A stretch of DNA of 64,000 nucleotides from Malacoplasma sp. (lineage in GTDB: Bacteria; Bacillota_I; Bacilli_A; Mycoplasmatales; Mycoplasmoidaceae), in NCBI GenBank assembly GCA_021444005.1, contig JABUSB010000001.1:36152-100151 (forward strand). Reading direction: 5' to 3'. Under the pieces are notes generated by a model. The model had not been told where the DNA came from. It ran no database searches and saw only the letters and a list, made by a program, of their open reading frames with translations. A program made the position numbers and the translations under genes. How positions within the stretch are numbered: the first letter of the stretch is position 1; each line of letters opens with the position of its first letter. Shown piece after piece: positions 42,641 through 54,099 of the stretch.

Positions 42641-44281
42641 TTATTCTTTAAAAAAAGTTAATCATTTTAGATCATAAGAATTTGAGTTTTTAAAAGAATC
42701 GTTAATCAATTCAGAGCGCTCATTATAAGCTTTGTAAGTAATTAAATCATCATCAAAAATTAATTCATATTTACGAAATATTTCGCCATTTATTTTTTTA
42801 TCTTCAAAAAATATTCTTAAATATTTCTTTTGTAATTTTGAAAATTCATCATATGAACCAAAATAATATTTAATCCCTTGAAAAATAATTCCATCATATT
42901 GATTAACATTCAATTTTTCACCATTTTTCAAGTTGGTATAAAATGAATTAATTCCTGGTTTCCCATTTCTTTCTAAAAAAGAAATTGTTTGTGAAGATCT
43001 TAACCCGTTTCTTATTTCATCATTTAACTTATATTCTTTTGCTTTAAAGATATCGATTGTTTTTGAAGAATTTGCTTTATTAAAATCAATATAAGCTCCA
43101 TTTCCTTTTTCATCTACACCTAATAATTTATTAGTTACATTATGTTTTGTATACTCAATTCAATTTCTTGAAAAAAACAGATGGTTTTCATTTTCATCAT
43201 CATTTATTGAGGATGAATTTAAAGGTTTAGTTTCAATGATTACTGGAACCGTATTAAGTTTTAAGATTTTTTTATCCAGTCTAACTGGAGTTGAATCAAT
43301 TCCTTTGATTGCTAAATTATTTGACTCTAACTCTTTAATTCTTTTATCAATAAAATAGAATAATGTTTTTTTACCACCGGGTAAGTCAAACTCTTGGTTA
43401 GTTAGTAGATTACTTATAAAAACACTACTAAAAGTGTTGTTTGAAGTTGCTAATGTATCATTAACTACCTTTTTATTTTTTGGAGATTCTAAAGATTCTA
43501 CTAATAAGTTAGAATGGGAAATCAAATCATTAGTAGATAATTCTTTTTCATTTTTTAAAGATTCGTAAACCGAAGTGTTAATAGAACGTGCAGAGCTATT
43601 AAAATTTAATTTTTGCAATTCTTCTTTTTCATCCATTTCAATTTCATGATTATCAATGTCTTCCTCATTATCAATGTCATAACCTTCTATCAATTGGGTT
43701 TTACTAGAATTAAGAGCTTTAATCTCTTTCTCTTCTTTATCTTTAAGTTCTTGTTCATATTCACTTTTTGAAGGGATGGAGCTGATTGAATTAATTAATG
43801 TTGAATAAGTGTATGTTTCATCAATTAACTCAAACCCATTTTCTTGGTTAGTAACTTTACCTAAAAATGATTTAAAATAAATTTCTTTTTGTTTCTTAAA
43901 AACGTTAATAATGATTTTAAATTCGTCGTGTGAAACACCTTTTATTTTGAAGGTTTTATGATTGTCAGTTTCAATTTCTAAATATGATTTTTGAGGCGCT
44001 TTCTGGTTTGGAACAAATGTTAAACTTTTAATATCTTTATAAGTATATGCACCACAAAACCATATTTTGTTTTTTTCATCATCAATAAAGATTTTTTGAT
44101 TACTAAAACAAAATAGGATAGTGTTTTTTTTGTTTTTATAATATCCAACAAAAGCATACACAGTTACTTCTCTTAGTGAGTATCTGTGGTGAATTTTTTC
44201 AAAAATTTTATTAATATTTGCAGTTTTATTAAATGAAGCTGTTAAATTTTTAACATTAAAACTACTTTGGTTTGAATACAT
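42641..44281 (-). CDS. 546-aa protein of unknown function with possible PH-like N-terminal domain
   Basis: Residues ~35-140 alternate strands in the manner of bacterial PH-like domains (NTILFCFSNQKIFIDDEKN, YTYKDIKSLTFVP, SYLEIETDNHKTFKIKGVS), followed by an acidic and Ser/Asn-rich linker (~170-330) and a C-terminal domain with Lys/Tyr/Phe-rich segments. No signal peptide or membrane helix, so it is probably cytoplasmic. The UGA-Trp at 43160 joins two pieces; the protein ends KWLTFFKE. It is upstream of the surface-protein operon in the same direction, ~245 bases away, with no clear terminator between them. The PH suggestion is weak. Confidence 0.7.
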
Positions 44282-44513
44282 TTTTCTATCCTTCGATTAA
44301 TTTTTTAAACAAAATGTTGGAATTATAAAAGTTAATACCAATAAAATTATATTTATTAAATTTCTAAATAAACTATATAAAATATCATAAATTAAGTAAA
44401 AACGCGAAAATATTTACTAATTTATTTTTGTTTTTAAATTTATAAACATTAAAGTAAATCATTCTAAATAAAGCAAACAACAAAAATAAATTAAATGTAA
44501 ATTTAAAAAATAT

Positions 44514-45422
44514 ATGACTCAAATTGAATATAAAAAAGATAATAAATCTAACTTGTTAAAAGATTTTATTAAGAACAAATTTCCAAATCTTAGTTTTTCA
44601 AAGATTAATAAATCGATTACAAAGGGTGATATTAAAGTTAACAATAAAAAAGTATTTTGAAATTATAAATTAGATGAAGGTGATTTAATCCAAATTTATT
44701 TAAGAAATAGTGAATTAAATTATGATTCTCAAAAACTTTTATTTTTAGAAGCAAAAGATGATTTAAATATCATATATGAAGATAAAAACATTATCGTTGT
44801 TAGCAAACCTAAAGGAGTTGTTTGCCAACAAGATAGTTTTTCTAAATATGATTTTTTAAATAACAGAATCAAAAAATATCTATATCTTAAAAATGATAAC
44901 AGCTACTTACAAACTAATTTATGCCATCGTTTAGATAAAGATGCTAGTGGGTTATGTTTGGCAGCAAAAAACTATCAAACTTTAAAAAAACTTAACAAAG
45001 TATGAAATAGTCAACAAATAAAAAAATACTATCAATGTTTGTGTTTTGGTTTTTTTGAAAAAGAAACAGACTTATTAAAATTTGAAGTTTATGAAGATAA
45101 ACAATTAAAGAAAATGGTTGTAAATCAAAATAAAAACCAAACTATTAACTCAATAACTTCATATAAAGTACTAAAGCAATATGAATCTTATGCATTAGTG
45201 GAGATTCAATTATTAACTGGTAAAAAACACCAAATAAGAGTGCATATGGCACATATTAAACATCCTATATTAGGTGATTTTAAATATAATCATTTAAATA
45301 ATTTAAACTATCAAAATTTATGTTTAATAGCTTATAAAATTGTTTTTAACTTCTCAAAACCTCATTATTTAAATTATTTAAATAATGTAAAGATAGAAAT
45401 ACCTGAAGTTAAATTTAAATAG
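44514..45422 (+). CDS. RluA-family rRNA pseudouridine synthase (RluC/RluD-like)
   Basis: A 302-aa enzyme that isomerises uridines in 23S rRNA. The N terminus has an S4-like RNA-binding domain (FSKINKSITKGDIKVNNKKVFW). The catalytic motif is CHRLDKDASGL with the nucleophilic Asp, preceded by NIIVVSKPKGVV and followed by the LLTGKKHQIRVHMAHIKHPI segment. UGA-Trp is used twice. The exact uridine target is undecided. It converges with trmL, with 2 bases between stops. Confidence 0.92.
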
Positions 45423-45424
45423 AG

Positions 45425-45913
45425 TTAAAAGTATTTAAAATCTGTTAAATAGTGAAACATATATGCAACAATAGCAACAGAGTTTGAAAGATTAAAACAT
45501 CTAATTTTCTCACCCATTTCAATTTTTAAACATTGGTTTGCATATTTTTGTTTAATAAAATCATCTAACCCTTTAGTTTCACTTCCAAAAACTAAAAAGA
45601 TATCTTTTGAGTTTTGTAAATCGTTTTTAGTAATTTTTGAAAGTGAATGATACCCAAATTTAGTTATTAAAAATAATTTAGAATCAGCACTGTTTTCCAA
45701 ATTATTTTTGGTTTCAAAATCATACCAATCATCATGTTCTTCTTTATTTAAATGCTTTCAATAATCTAGTCCAGCTCTTATAACTCTTTTATCAGACAAT
45801 ATAAAACCATATGGTCTAATTAAATGCAATTTTGCATTTAAACCAATACAAGTTCTTGATATGTTACCAGTGTTTTCAGGAATTTGTGGTTGATATAAAA
45901 CAATGTGTAGCAT
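45425..45913 (-). CDS. trmL: tRNA (cytidine(34)-2'-O)-methyltransferase
   Basis: A minimal SPOUT methyltransferase, 162 aa. The N terminus [20 protein letters not shown], the motif [14 protein letters not shown] and the knot [20 protein letters not shown] match TrmL, which modifies the wobble base of tRNA-Leu. UGA-Trp codons occur in LDYWKHLN and the DDWYDFE segment. Its ATG is 3 bases after the parB-like stop, so it is the last gene of the parA operon. Confidence 0.93.
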
Positions 45914-45916
45914 ATC

Positions 45917-46780
45917 TTAATTTTCAATGTTTTTTAAAGCAATTTCGATTAACTTGTTAATAATAGAAGATCTGCTCTCATTAGTTCTATCTTCTAATTC
46001 TTTTAATTTAACTACTACACTGCTCTTTAAATAAATGTTGGTTTTAACATCAAGCTTTTCTTTGATTGTTAAATATTGCTTAATTTTGTTTTCTTCAAAA
46101 TGGGTGCTTTCAGTATTTAATTTTTCTTGCTTTTTAATTGCTTCATTATAAGTTACTAATGTAGAACGAGGTTTTAAGTTTTTTAAACTATTATTATTGT
46201 TGTTGTTGTTGTGATTATTATCTTCTGATTCTAAATCTGAATTAGATATTGTTTCAGGTTGAGATTTAGTAGAAAATAACTCTTTAATTGGATCTTCTTT
46301 TTTAAATAAATTACCAATTATTTCTGTAGTTTTTTTATCTTGATTATCATTTAAGATATCATCATAATTTACTTCATAATTTCTTTTTGGTGAAATATTG
46401 CTTTGTGTAGTGGTAGGACTTTCATTAACAACTAACTGCTCTGTTTTTAATTGGTTTGAAGCATCAGTATTATTAGAAACTGGTACTTCTTTTTTGTCTT
46501 CAATAGTTACCTTTTTAATTACATTTTCAATTACAGTAGGAGTTACATTATTTTTTTTTGCATCATTTTCAACAGTTGAAACTACTGAAGAATTAATAAC
46601 TGATTTATTTTCTTCTAACTTCTGTACAACTGTTTGATTATTGTTTTGTTGTGCATTTTCTTTTAAATCTTGCAGAGTAAAATTAATTGCACTTTTTTCT
46701 GATGTTTTTTGTTCTTCTTTATGAACTACAAAATCTTCATCAGCTAAATCTGTAAAACTAAATTTTTTCTTTTTTGCCAT
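45917..46780 (-). CDS. ParB-like centromere-binding protein with ribbon-helix-helix domain
   Basis: A 287-aa protein: a basic start (MAKKKKFSFTDLADEDF), a long Asn/Gln/Lys/Glu-rich disordered middle including an Asn run with His (~200-208), and a C-terminal ~45-residue domain (KTNIYLKSSVVVKLKELEDR then TNESRSSIINKLIEIALKNI) with the strand-helix-helix pattern of MetJ/Arc/CopG folds. It lacks the HTH and CTP domains of classical ParB. Its position 12 bases after ParA suggests it is the ParA partner, as in plasmid type Ib partition systems. The N-terminal conserved patch may stimulate ParA. Confidence 0.75.
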   Translation of the reverse strand: MAKKKKFSFTDLADEDFVVHKEEQKTSEKSAINFTLQDLKENAQQNNNQTVVQKLEENKSVINSSVVSTVENDAKKNNVTPTVIENVIKKVTIEDKKEVPVSNNTDASNQLKTEQLVVNESPTTTQSNISPKRNYEVNYDDILNDNQDKKTTEIIGNLFKKEDPIKELFSTKSQPETISNSDLESEDNNHNNNNNNNSLKNLKPRSTLVTYNEAIKKQEKLNTESTHFEENKIKQYLTIKEKLDVKTNIYLKSSVVVKLKELEDRTNESRSSIINKLIEIALKNIEN

Positions 46781-46792
46781 TTGAAAATCCTT

Positions 46793-47623
46793 TTATAAAT
46801 TTTTATTCCCATTATAAAGAGTTTCTGAGTTATCAATCGTGGATGCTTCTTTGTTAAAATACACATAATCTAGGATTTCTTTTTTTAAATTGTGATATTC
46901 GTCTTGATATTTGCTTTTAACCACACTCATCACAATTGGTACTCTTTCGTAAGCTACAGAAGCTGTTGATTTTGTAGTAACACTTATGAAATTAGATGTT
47001 ACATAAACTCCTTGTGTTTTAAGTTTTGGTTTTAGGGAGTTTTGAATAATTTCATTATGGATAGTAACTCTAGTATTTACCTTTGTAGGGACTGCAACTA
47101 TTTTCATTAAAGCATTATTTTTTTGTTGAAATTGTTTAGCAGCATTAATAATTCTTTTAAGCCCTAATGTTGCATATTGATCTGGTTCAAATGGAACTAT
47201 TGCTACATCAATAACAGATAATGTAGTTGCAACAACTACAGACATTGATGGTGGTGTGTCAATAATTACGTAATCAAACAATTCATTTAACTTTTCAATA
47301 AGCATTTTTAAATTAGATTGTTTTATTGTTCCAGAATTCAACATAATATCAAAAAAGTTTAATTCATCATTACCTGGTATGATGTAAAGATCATCAGTTT
47401 GCTTTATTAAAACTTGTTCAAAGGAACAATCTCCTTTTAAGAAATCCATAATAGCGTATTCTAAATCATCAGGTCTTATTCCAAAAGTTGCACAAACATT
47501 GCCTTGACCATCTAGATCTAAAATAACAACTTTCTTTTTTTCTAAAGCTAATGAAGCAGCAAGATTAGTAGCAATGGTTGTTTTTAAAACCCCACCTTTG
47601 TTGTTTACAATTCCTATTCTCAT
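46793..47623 (-). CDS. parA: ParA/Soj-family chromosome partition ATPase
   Basis: A 276-aa ATPase of the deviant Walker A type: NNKGGVLKTTIATNLA (the usual KGGVGKT has Leu in place of the variable Gly), VVILDLDGQGNVCATFG (A') and YVIIDTPPSMS (Walker B). An additional C-terminal ~30 residues are divergent. GGAGTAATTA precedes the ATG. With the RHH protein and the iterons upstream it forms a complete partition cassette close to the origin, similar to the soj position next to dnaA/dnaN in M. genitalium. Confidence 0.93.
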   Translation of the reverse strand: MRIGIVNNKGGVLKTTIATNLAASLALEKKKVVILDLDGQGNVCATFGIRPDDLEYAIMDFLKGDCSFEQVLIKQTDDLYIIPGNDELNFFDIMLNSGTIKQSNLKMLIEKLNELFDYVIIDTPPSMSVVVATTLSVIDVAIVPFEPDQYATLGLKRIINAAKQFQQKNNALMKIVAVPTKVNTRVTIHNEIIQNSLKPKLKTQGVYVTSNFISVTTKSTASVAYERVPIVMSVVKSKYQDEYHNLKKEILDYVYFNKEASTIDNSETLYNGNKNL

Positions 47624-47638
47624 TAATTACTCCAAAAA

Positions 47639-47958
47639 TTATGTAATTATTATAATGACATAAATAATTATTTTATGTAATAGTTTATATAATTTTTTAT
47701 ACCATCATATAGATAATTAAAAGAATTATGTAATTGTAATAATTACATAAATATAAAAACAACATAATATTTTAATTACGTAATTATTTGTATAATTAAA
47801 ATAATTGTGGTTATGTAATTAATTATGTAATGTTTGAATATTATTTCTATAATTATGTAATTAGTAGTGTAATTATTTTTATCTAGTTCAAAGTAAAATT
47901 CTTTGTTAAAAAGATTCTTTAACACTTATTTCATAAATTACATAATTAAATATGTAAT
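47639..47958. repeat. TTATGTAAT iterons, probable parS/operator of parAB
   Basis: TTATGTAAT occurs at 47639, 47673, 47726, 47811, 47823 and 47853, and in inverse form ATTACATAA at 47742 and 47937. TTACGTAAT at 47776 and ATATGTAAT at 47950 are one-base variants. A further TTACGTAAT lies at 48477. The cluster begins 16 bases upstream of the parA start. Confidence 0.8.
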
Positions 47959-48032
47959 TATTGTTAAATAATGACTTATGATTGCTTCACATAGTTGAAA
48001 CAACACTTTCTTAAAGTTCTTTTATTTTTGAC

Positions 48033-48060
48033 TTGAAAACTATAAAATCAATGCTATAAT
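48033..48060 (+). promoter_or_regulatory. Promoter-like sequence in parA-gyrA gap
   Basis: TTGAAA (48033-48038), 16 bases, TATAAT (48055-48060), with TG one base before the -10 (extended -10, TGCTATAAT). The palindrome at 48061 begins immediately after it, at the expected transcription start. No gene follows in this direction. Confidence 0.6.
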
Positions 48061-48086
48061 TTAAGTATTACTAAAGTAATACTTAA
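48061..48086. repeat. Perfect palindrome, copy 1
   Basis: TTAAGTATTAC (48061-48071), TAAA, GTAATACTTAA (48076-48086): an 11-bp perfect inverted repeat with a 4-base spacer. It overlaps the start of a predicted transcript, as an operator would. Confidence 0.85.
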
Positions 48087-48166
48087 AACAATAACAAATT
48101 CAAGCTAAAAACTCAGCAAGTCTTGTGATCATCAAATCTTTTAAAAAGCCAAAAAATGTAATGTTG

Positions 48167-48192
48167 TTAAGTATTACTAAAGTAATACTTAA
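48167..48192. repeat. Perfect palindrome, copy 2
   Basis: Identical 26-base palindrome (TTAAGTATTAC-TAAA-GTAATACTTAA), 106 bases after the first copy. Exact duplication in such AT-rich DNA suggests protein binding. Confidence 0.85.
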
Positions 48193-48620
48193 AAATTCAA
48201 AAAATTAAACAAAATCAATTTCTGAGGTTTCAAATTAAAAAAGTTAAATAAGTCAATTTAAGCAAGTTTAAATTAAAAAATGAATATTTGTACCATCTTT
48301 GCATTAAAATGCTTGTATAAGCCTAAAAACAGCATTAAAAAGCATATTAAAGGATCAAACTAGCTTAATTTGCTACTAGACTGTAAAAATTCAAAATTAA
48401 TAAGGTTCTTTTGTTTTTTAAGAATTACTAAAAAAATTACTTTGTATAATTAAAATAATTATTTTATATAATTGATTACGTAATTATTGAAAATACTAAT
48501 TATTCTCTTAAATTAATATAAATTTACTTTTGTTTAAATAAAAGCTTTGCAAAAACTCGTTTATTTATAGAAGATCATTTAAAACATTTATATAACTATT
48601 GCTATATTGGTTTATAAATA

Positions 48621-48650
48621 AAAAACTAACATTTATATATGTTAGTTTTT
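48621..48650. terminator. Orphan bidirectional terminator hairpin
   Basis: AAAAACTAACAT (48621-48632), TTATAT loop, ATGTTAGTTTTT (48639-48650): a perfect 12-bp stem with A and T flanks. It is >1 kb from parA and ~700 bases from the gyrA stop, so it terminates no annotated gene. Confidence 0.7.
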
Positions 48651-49280
48651 ATAATTATTTACAATATACAAATTTACGACTTAAATAATCTTAAATTATT
48701 TCTTATTTCTGTAAACAGCTTAAATTCCTTTAATTTTAAAACCATTTAACAAGTTTCTTTTTTTAAAACTTGATTAAGCAAATATTAACTAGATATGTTG
48801 TTAAAAACAATACAGCTAACAAGCACATAAACCTTCTCTAAATTGACCAAAATTAATTATTTTGAGTGTTAAAAATTTAAATATTATGTTCCAAGAAGAT
48901 ATTAATTATTTTTATTTGGTGGTAGGATGCCATAATTTTTAAAAATTAACACTGTCTGATTTAAGCTGTTTATATAGTTTAACTTTCTGTTTATTTTATT
49001 TTGTTTTAAAACTAACTGTTTTAATCTTTTATATTGAATTTGTGCTGATAAACAAAACATTTAAAACTTTTAGTTTTTATCTGTTTGAAAAAATATCCCG
49101 TTGGTTTTGTCCTTATATAATTTACAAAATTAAATTAAACTAGTTTTAACTTGTAACTCAATAACAAATAGCACACTTTAAAAGTTCTAGATGATTTAGT
49201 TGATTTTAAACTTAATTGCTCAACATCAAACATATAAACTTTTAAACAATTAAAATCAAAGATCATACTTTGAACAATAA

Positions 49281-49326
49281 AAAAATCACTAAATCAAAAT
49301 TTAGAATGATTTTTAATTTAGTGATT
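49281..49326 (-). terminator. Intrinsic terminator after gyrA
   Basis: AATCACTAAAT (49284-49294) pairs with ATTTAGTGATT (49316-49326), and the minus strand continues with a T run. It lies 28 bases after the gyrA stop codon. Confidence 0.8.
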
Positions 49327-49354
49327 AATATAGCTAACTTTAAAAATAAAATTA

Positions 49355-51868
49355 TTATTCTATTTTATTTTCATCAACTTCAGTCTTGTAAATTGCAGCA
49401 GAAATAATTTTTTCCTTAGGTTGTAGTTTTACAAGGGTAACCCCAGATGTAGATCTACCAATCACCCGAAGTTTAGCAAGTGATAATCGAATAATTTTAC
49501 CAGAACTTGTTACAATCAAGATTTCCTCATTCCCCACTACTGCAGATGAGAAAATCAGTTTTCCAGTTTTATCATTTTGTTTTAATGTAACTACCCCTTT
49601 AGAACCACGTCTAGTTAATCGGTAGTTTTCAGCTTCTGATAGTTTTCCTAACCCTTTTTCACCAATTGATAAAATTAAATCTCCTTTTTGAGAACAAGAT
49701 GCACCTACTACATTAATTTCAGTATCTACTTTCTTTTTATTTCTACCAACTGCTTTAACTTCAATATTAATTCCTTTAACCCCAGCTGCTGTTCTTCCCA
49801 TTACTCTAACATCTTGTTCATTAAATCTAGCTAACAAACCATTAGATGCACCTAAATAGATTTCATCTTTTCCACGAGTTATAAAAGCTGAAAGTAACTG
49901 GTCACCTTCTCTTAAGGTAATTGCTTTTTTACCATTTGATTTTATTGAGTTATATTCTGATAAACTTGTTCTTTTAACAACTCCTTTAACTGTAGCTAAA
50001 AACAAGAATCCTTTAGAATAACTATCAACTGGTAGCATTACCAATATTTTCTCTTTTTTATCAATATTGATCAAGTTTAATGCGGGTATTCCTTTAGATT
50101 GTCGAGAACCGGGTGGAACTTCGTGTGCTCTAATTCGGTACACTTTACCATAATCAGTAAAAAACAATAAATCTGTATGAGTAGTAGTTGTAATAATATC
50201 ATCTACTTCATCATCACTATAAGTTGATACTCCTTTAACCCCAACTCCACCTCGATGTTGCAGTTTATAAGATTCAATTGAAATTCTTTTTAAGTAATTG
50301 TTAGCAGAACGACTAATAACTACATTCTCTACTGGAATTAAATCTTCATCTTCAATAGAAGCTGAAACTCCATATAGAATTTCAGTTTTTCTTTCATCCC
50401 CATATGTTTGTTTTAATTTAGTTAATTCGTTACTAATAATTTCAATTTGTTTATCTTTTGATTTAAGTACGCCATTTAATTCAATAATTAATTCTTTAAG
50501 TTCTTTTAATTCTTGTTCAATTTTGTGTCTTTCAAGATTAGAAAGATTTCTTAAACGCATATCTAAAATTGCTTTAGCTTGAATCTTAGATAATTTGAAT
50601 TTAGCAATTAATTTTTTTTCAGCCTCTTCATTATCTTTAGAATTACGAATAATTTTGATAACTTCATCGATGTTTTGAACCGCAATAAATAAACCTTCTA
50701 AAATGTGGGCTCTTTCTTCAGCTTTTTTTAGCTCAAATTTAGTCTTTCGAATTAAAACATTGATTTGATGTTTTAAATATTCTTGCAAAACTTCTTTAAT
50801 GTTTAATAATTTTGGTTCGCCATCAACAAGGGCTAACATATTAACACTAAAGTTGGTTTGTAAAGGTGTGGTTTTAAAAAGTTTATTCAATAAAACTTCT
50901 GGTACTACATCTTTTTTAACATCAATTACAATTCGAATTCCTTCACGTGATGATTCATCCCTTAGATCCGCAATTCCGGTAATTGATTCATCTTTGACTA
51001 AAGAAACAATTTTATCAATTAAAGAAGCTTTATTTACCATATAAGGGATTTCTCTAACAATAATTTGTGCTTTACTATTATCTTTTGCGTGAATAATATC
51101 TGCTTTAGATCTAATTGTGACTGACCCTCTTCCAGTTTCAAAATAAGAATTGATGCCAGCAGTTCCAACAATTTCAGCAGCTGTTGGGAAATCTGGTCCT
51201 TTTAATACTTGATAAATTTCTCCAACTGTTGCATCTTTATTTTTAGCTAACAACAATACTGCATCAATAATTTCACCCAAATTGTGAGGTGGAATGTTTG
51301 TTGCCATCCCAACCGCAATTCCAGAAGATCCGTTAGCTAATAAATTTGGAAAGATAGCTGGTAACACAGCTGGCTCTAATTCAGTACCATCATAGTTTTC
51401 AACAAAGTCAACAGCATTTTTTTCAATATTTTTAAAAATCTCAGAAGAAATTTTAGACAACCTAGCTTCTGTATAACGCATTGCCGCAGCTGAGTCTCCA
51501 TCAACTGATCCAAAGTTACCGTGCCCATCAATTAAGACATACCGCATTGAAAAGTCTTGTGCCATTCTCACCATTGTTTCATATGCTGCACTATCACCAT
51601 GTGGGTGGTATTTTCCAATTACTTCCCCCACAAGTCTTGCAGATTTTTTATAAGGTTTGTCATGTGTCATCCCCATATTGTAAGCTGCATATAAAACCCT
51701 ACGGTGCACTGGTTTAAACCCGTCTTTTACATCAGGGATTGCTCTAGCTACAATTACCGACATTGCATAGTCAATAAAAGAATTTTCTAATTCTTTAGAA
51801 ATTGATTTGTTATAGACTTTGGTTTCTTTAAGACTTTCTTTTATTTTTTCTAAATTGTTTGTTGACAT
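49355..51868 (-). CDS. gyrA: DNA gyrase subunit A
   Basis: An 837-aa type IIA topoisomerase subunit. The N terminus has [28 protein letters not shown]; the catalytic Tyr lies in [10 protein letters not shown]. The quinolone region [12 protein letters not shown] keeps the sensitive Ser with Glu at the position of E. coli Asp87. Beta-pinwheel repeats follow, including a GyrA-box-like QRGGVGVKG (seen as [11 protein letters not shown]), which distinguishes it from ParC. It lies 18 bases downstream of gyrB. Confidence 0.97.
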   Translation of the reverse strand: MSTNNLEKIKESLKETKVYNKSISKELENSFIDYAMSVIVARAIPDVKDGFKPVHRRVLYAAYNMGMTHDKPYKKSARLVGEVIGKYHPHGDSAAYETMVRMAQDFSMRYVLIDGHGNFGSVDGDSAAAMRYTEARLSKISSEIFKNIEKNAVDFVENYDGTELEPAVLPAIFPNLLANGSSGIAVGMATNIPPHNLGEIIDAVLLLAKNKDATVGEIYQVLKGPDFPTAAEIVGTAGINSYFETGRGSVTIRSKADIIHAKDNSKAQIIVREIPYMVNKASLIDKIVSLVKDESITGIADLRDESSREGIRIVIDVKKDVVPEVLLNKLFKTTPLQTNFSVNMLALVDGEPKLLNIKEVLQEYLKHQINVLIRKTKFELKKAEERAHILEGLFIAVQNIDEVIKIIRNSKDNEEAEKKLIAKFKLSKIQAKAILDMRLRNLSNLERHKIEQELKELKELIIELNGVLKSKDKQIEIISNELTKLKQTYGDERKTEILYGVSASIEDEDLIPVENVVISRSANNYLKRISIESYKLQHRGGVGVKGVSTYSDDEVDDIITTTTHTDLLFFTDYGKVYRIRAHEVPPGSRQSKGIPALNLINIDKKEKILVMLPVDSYSKGFLFLATVKGVVKRTSLSEYNSIKSNGKKAITLREGDQLLSAFITRGKDEIYLGASNGLLARFNEQDVRVMGRTAAGVKGINIEVKAVGRNKKKVDTEINVVGASCSQKGDLILSIGEKGLGKLSEAENYRLTRRGSKGVVTLKQNDKTGKLIFSSAVVGNEEILIVTSSGKIIRLSLAKLRVIGRSTSGVTLVKLQPKEKIISAAIYKTEVDENKIE

Positions 51869-51886
51869 CTTTAAAATCCTTTTATT

Positions 51887-53836
51887 CTAAATATCAAGGT
51901 TCTTTACATATTTAGCATTTTTTTCAATAAATTCACGACGGGGTGCAACATCATCTCCCATAAGTAATGAGAATGATTTATCAGCAGCTAATGCATCTTC
52001 GATTGTAACTTTTAATAAAATACGGTTTTTGGGATCCATTGTTGTTTCCCACAATTGATCAGGATTCATTTCACCTAAACCTTTATATCTTTGAATTTGG
52101 TACTTAACCTTATTGTTTTCTTTTTTAAAATCTTCTAGTGTTTTGTCATCATATGCATATTTAAAAGATTTACCAACAGAAAATTTAAACAAAGGGGGTT
52201 GCGCGATATAAACATTGCCGTGCTCTAATAAAGGTTGCATATATCTGAAAAAGAATGTTAATAACAAAATTCGGATGTGAGATCCATCCACATCAGCATC
52301 AGTCATTAATATGATTTTGTTATATCGTAGTTTATCAATTTTAAATTCAGGACCAACCCCTGCTCCAATTGCTGTAATTAAATTGATAATTTCTTCGTTT
52401 GCAAAAATTCTTTCACTTTTAGTTTTTTCAACATTTATAATTTTTCCCCTTAAAGGTAGAATTGCTTGAAAAATTCTATCTCTTCCTAATTTTGCACTAC
52501 CACCTGCTGAATCCCCTTCGACTATATACAATTCAGAAACTTCATTATCTTTTGTAGAACAATCTGCTAATTTTCCAGGAAGTGAATTTGATTCAAAAGG
52601 TGATTTTCTTCTAGTTGCTTCTCTTGCTTCAAAAGATTTTTTTCGGGCTTCCATTGCTAACATACATTTTTTAATAATGTTGTTAGTGTCTTCTGGATTT
52701 TCTAGTAAATATTTTGTAAAGATTTGGCTTACAGTGTTAGTTACAAATTGTCTAACTTCGCTATTCCCTAATTTTCTTTTTGTTTGTCCTTCATATTGTG
52801 GGTTAGGGTGTTTAATCGATACAATTGCAGTTAACCCTTCAATTGCATCATCTTTTGAGATCTTTTCTTCAGTATCTTTTAATAGTTTTTTATCAACTGC
52901 AAATTTATTAATTACTTTTTGAATTGCAAATTTAAAACCTTCTTCGTGACTTCCACCTTCTGTTGTGTTGATATTATTACAGAAGGTAAAAGTTGAAGGA
53001 GTGTATGTTTTGTTATATTGAAAAGCTACTTCAACTTTTATGTTATATTTGCTCTTGTTATTTGCAGCTTTCACATCTTCTTCGTGTTCAATATAAATAA
53101 CATCATTTGTAATTGGTTCTTTTTCTGCATTTAACTCTTCTACCCATTGCTTAATTCCACCAGCAAACAAATACTCTTGTTTGTCATTGTTTCTTTCATC
53201 AAAGAAAACAATTTTAATTCCTTTATTTAAATATGCTAGTTGTTTTAAACGGTTTTTAATAATAGTCGAATCAAATTCTGCTTTTTCCATAATTTCAAAG
53301 TCTGGATAGAATTCAATTATTGTCCCTGTTTTAACTTTACTTTTATTATTAATCACTTTTAAATCAGCAACTGGTTTACCACCATCTTTAAATTCAATAA
53401 AGTGCTCTACATAATCTTTATAAACTCAAACTTTTAACCAACTTGAAAGTGCATTAACAACTGAAGCACCAACCCCATGTAATCCACCAGATACTTTATA
53501 TGAATCATTATCGAATTTACCACCAGCGTGTAATACTGTTAAAACAGTTTCAACTGTGGATTTTTTTGTTTTAGCGTGTTTTTCAACTGGAATTCCCCGG
53601 CCATCATCTTGTACTCTAACAGATCCTAAATTGGTAATTGTTACAAAAATACTTGATGCATTGCCTGTCATTGCTTCATCAATTGAGTTGTCAACAATTT
53701 CCCATACCATATGGTGCAACCCTGTAGCATCAGTTGAACCAATATACATTCCTGGTCTTTTTCTAACAGCTTCTAATCCTTCAAGAATCTTAATGCTTGA
53801 AGCTGAATAATTATTTTTTTTAGGTTCTTTAGCCAT
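51887..53836 (-). CDS. gyrB: DNA gyrase subunit B
   Basis: The 649-aa ATPase and TOPRIM subunit. Motifs: [39 protein letters not shown] and the [15 protein letters not shown] loop in the GHKL domain; [18 protein letters not shown], and [11 protein letters not shown] in [26 protein letters not shown] near the end. The UGA-Trp at 53426 ([13 protein letters not shown]) joins the halves. gyrB-gyrA form an operon. Confidence 0.97.
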
Positions 53837-54099
53837 AATTGAATTTCCTTAAACAAAATAAAAATATTTTTTTATTTTTATAATTCAATAACAAACAAAT
53901 AAAGCTTTAATAAGGTGTTTAAACTACTTGTTTTGATATAAGACAATGTTGTATTTTGCTTACATTAAAAAGAATTATTATATAAAAATATCTGTACATA
54001 AAATTATATAATTTTAACCTTAATTTAATGTAAAAAGATTACAAAACAAATATAAAAAATCTTTAAATTTAGAGTTTTTTATAATAAAATAATTATTTT

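Larger units (their letters stand above)
48067..48650 (+). ncRNA. Candidate untranslated transcript between promoter and orphan terminator
   Basis: The interval starts at the extended -10 promoter and ends at a 12-bp terminator hairpin, with no coding sequence in between (longest readings ~27 codons). No known RNA family (tmRNA, RNase P RNA, 4.5S RNA) was recognised. Transcription is inferred from these two signals only. Confidence 0.28.
47624..49354. other. 1.7-kb non-coding region between parA and gyrA
   Basis: No convincing ORF on either strand, even with UGA as Trp. It holds the iterons (47639-47958), two copies of a palindrome (48061-48192), a promoter-like sequence (48033-48060), an orphan terminator hairpin (48621-48650) and the gyrA terminator (49284-49326). 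The remaining ~650 bases (48651-49283) are AT-rich with only short inverted repeats. Confidence 0.75.

Noticed and set aside
47624..49354. tmRNA, RNase P RNA or tRNA genes in the large gap
   Set aside because: No GC-richer segments, CCA ends, T-loop (GTTCRA) or RNase P core sequences were recognised.
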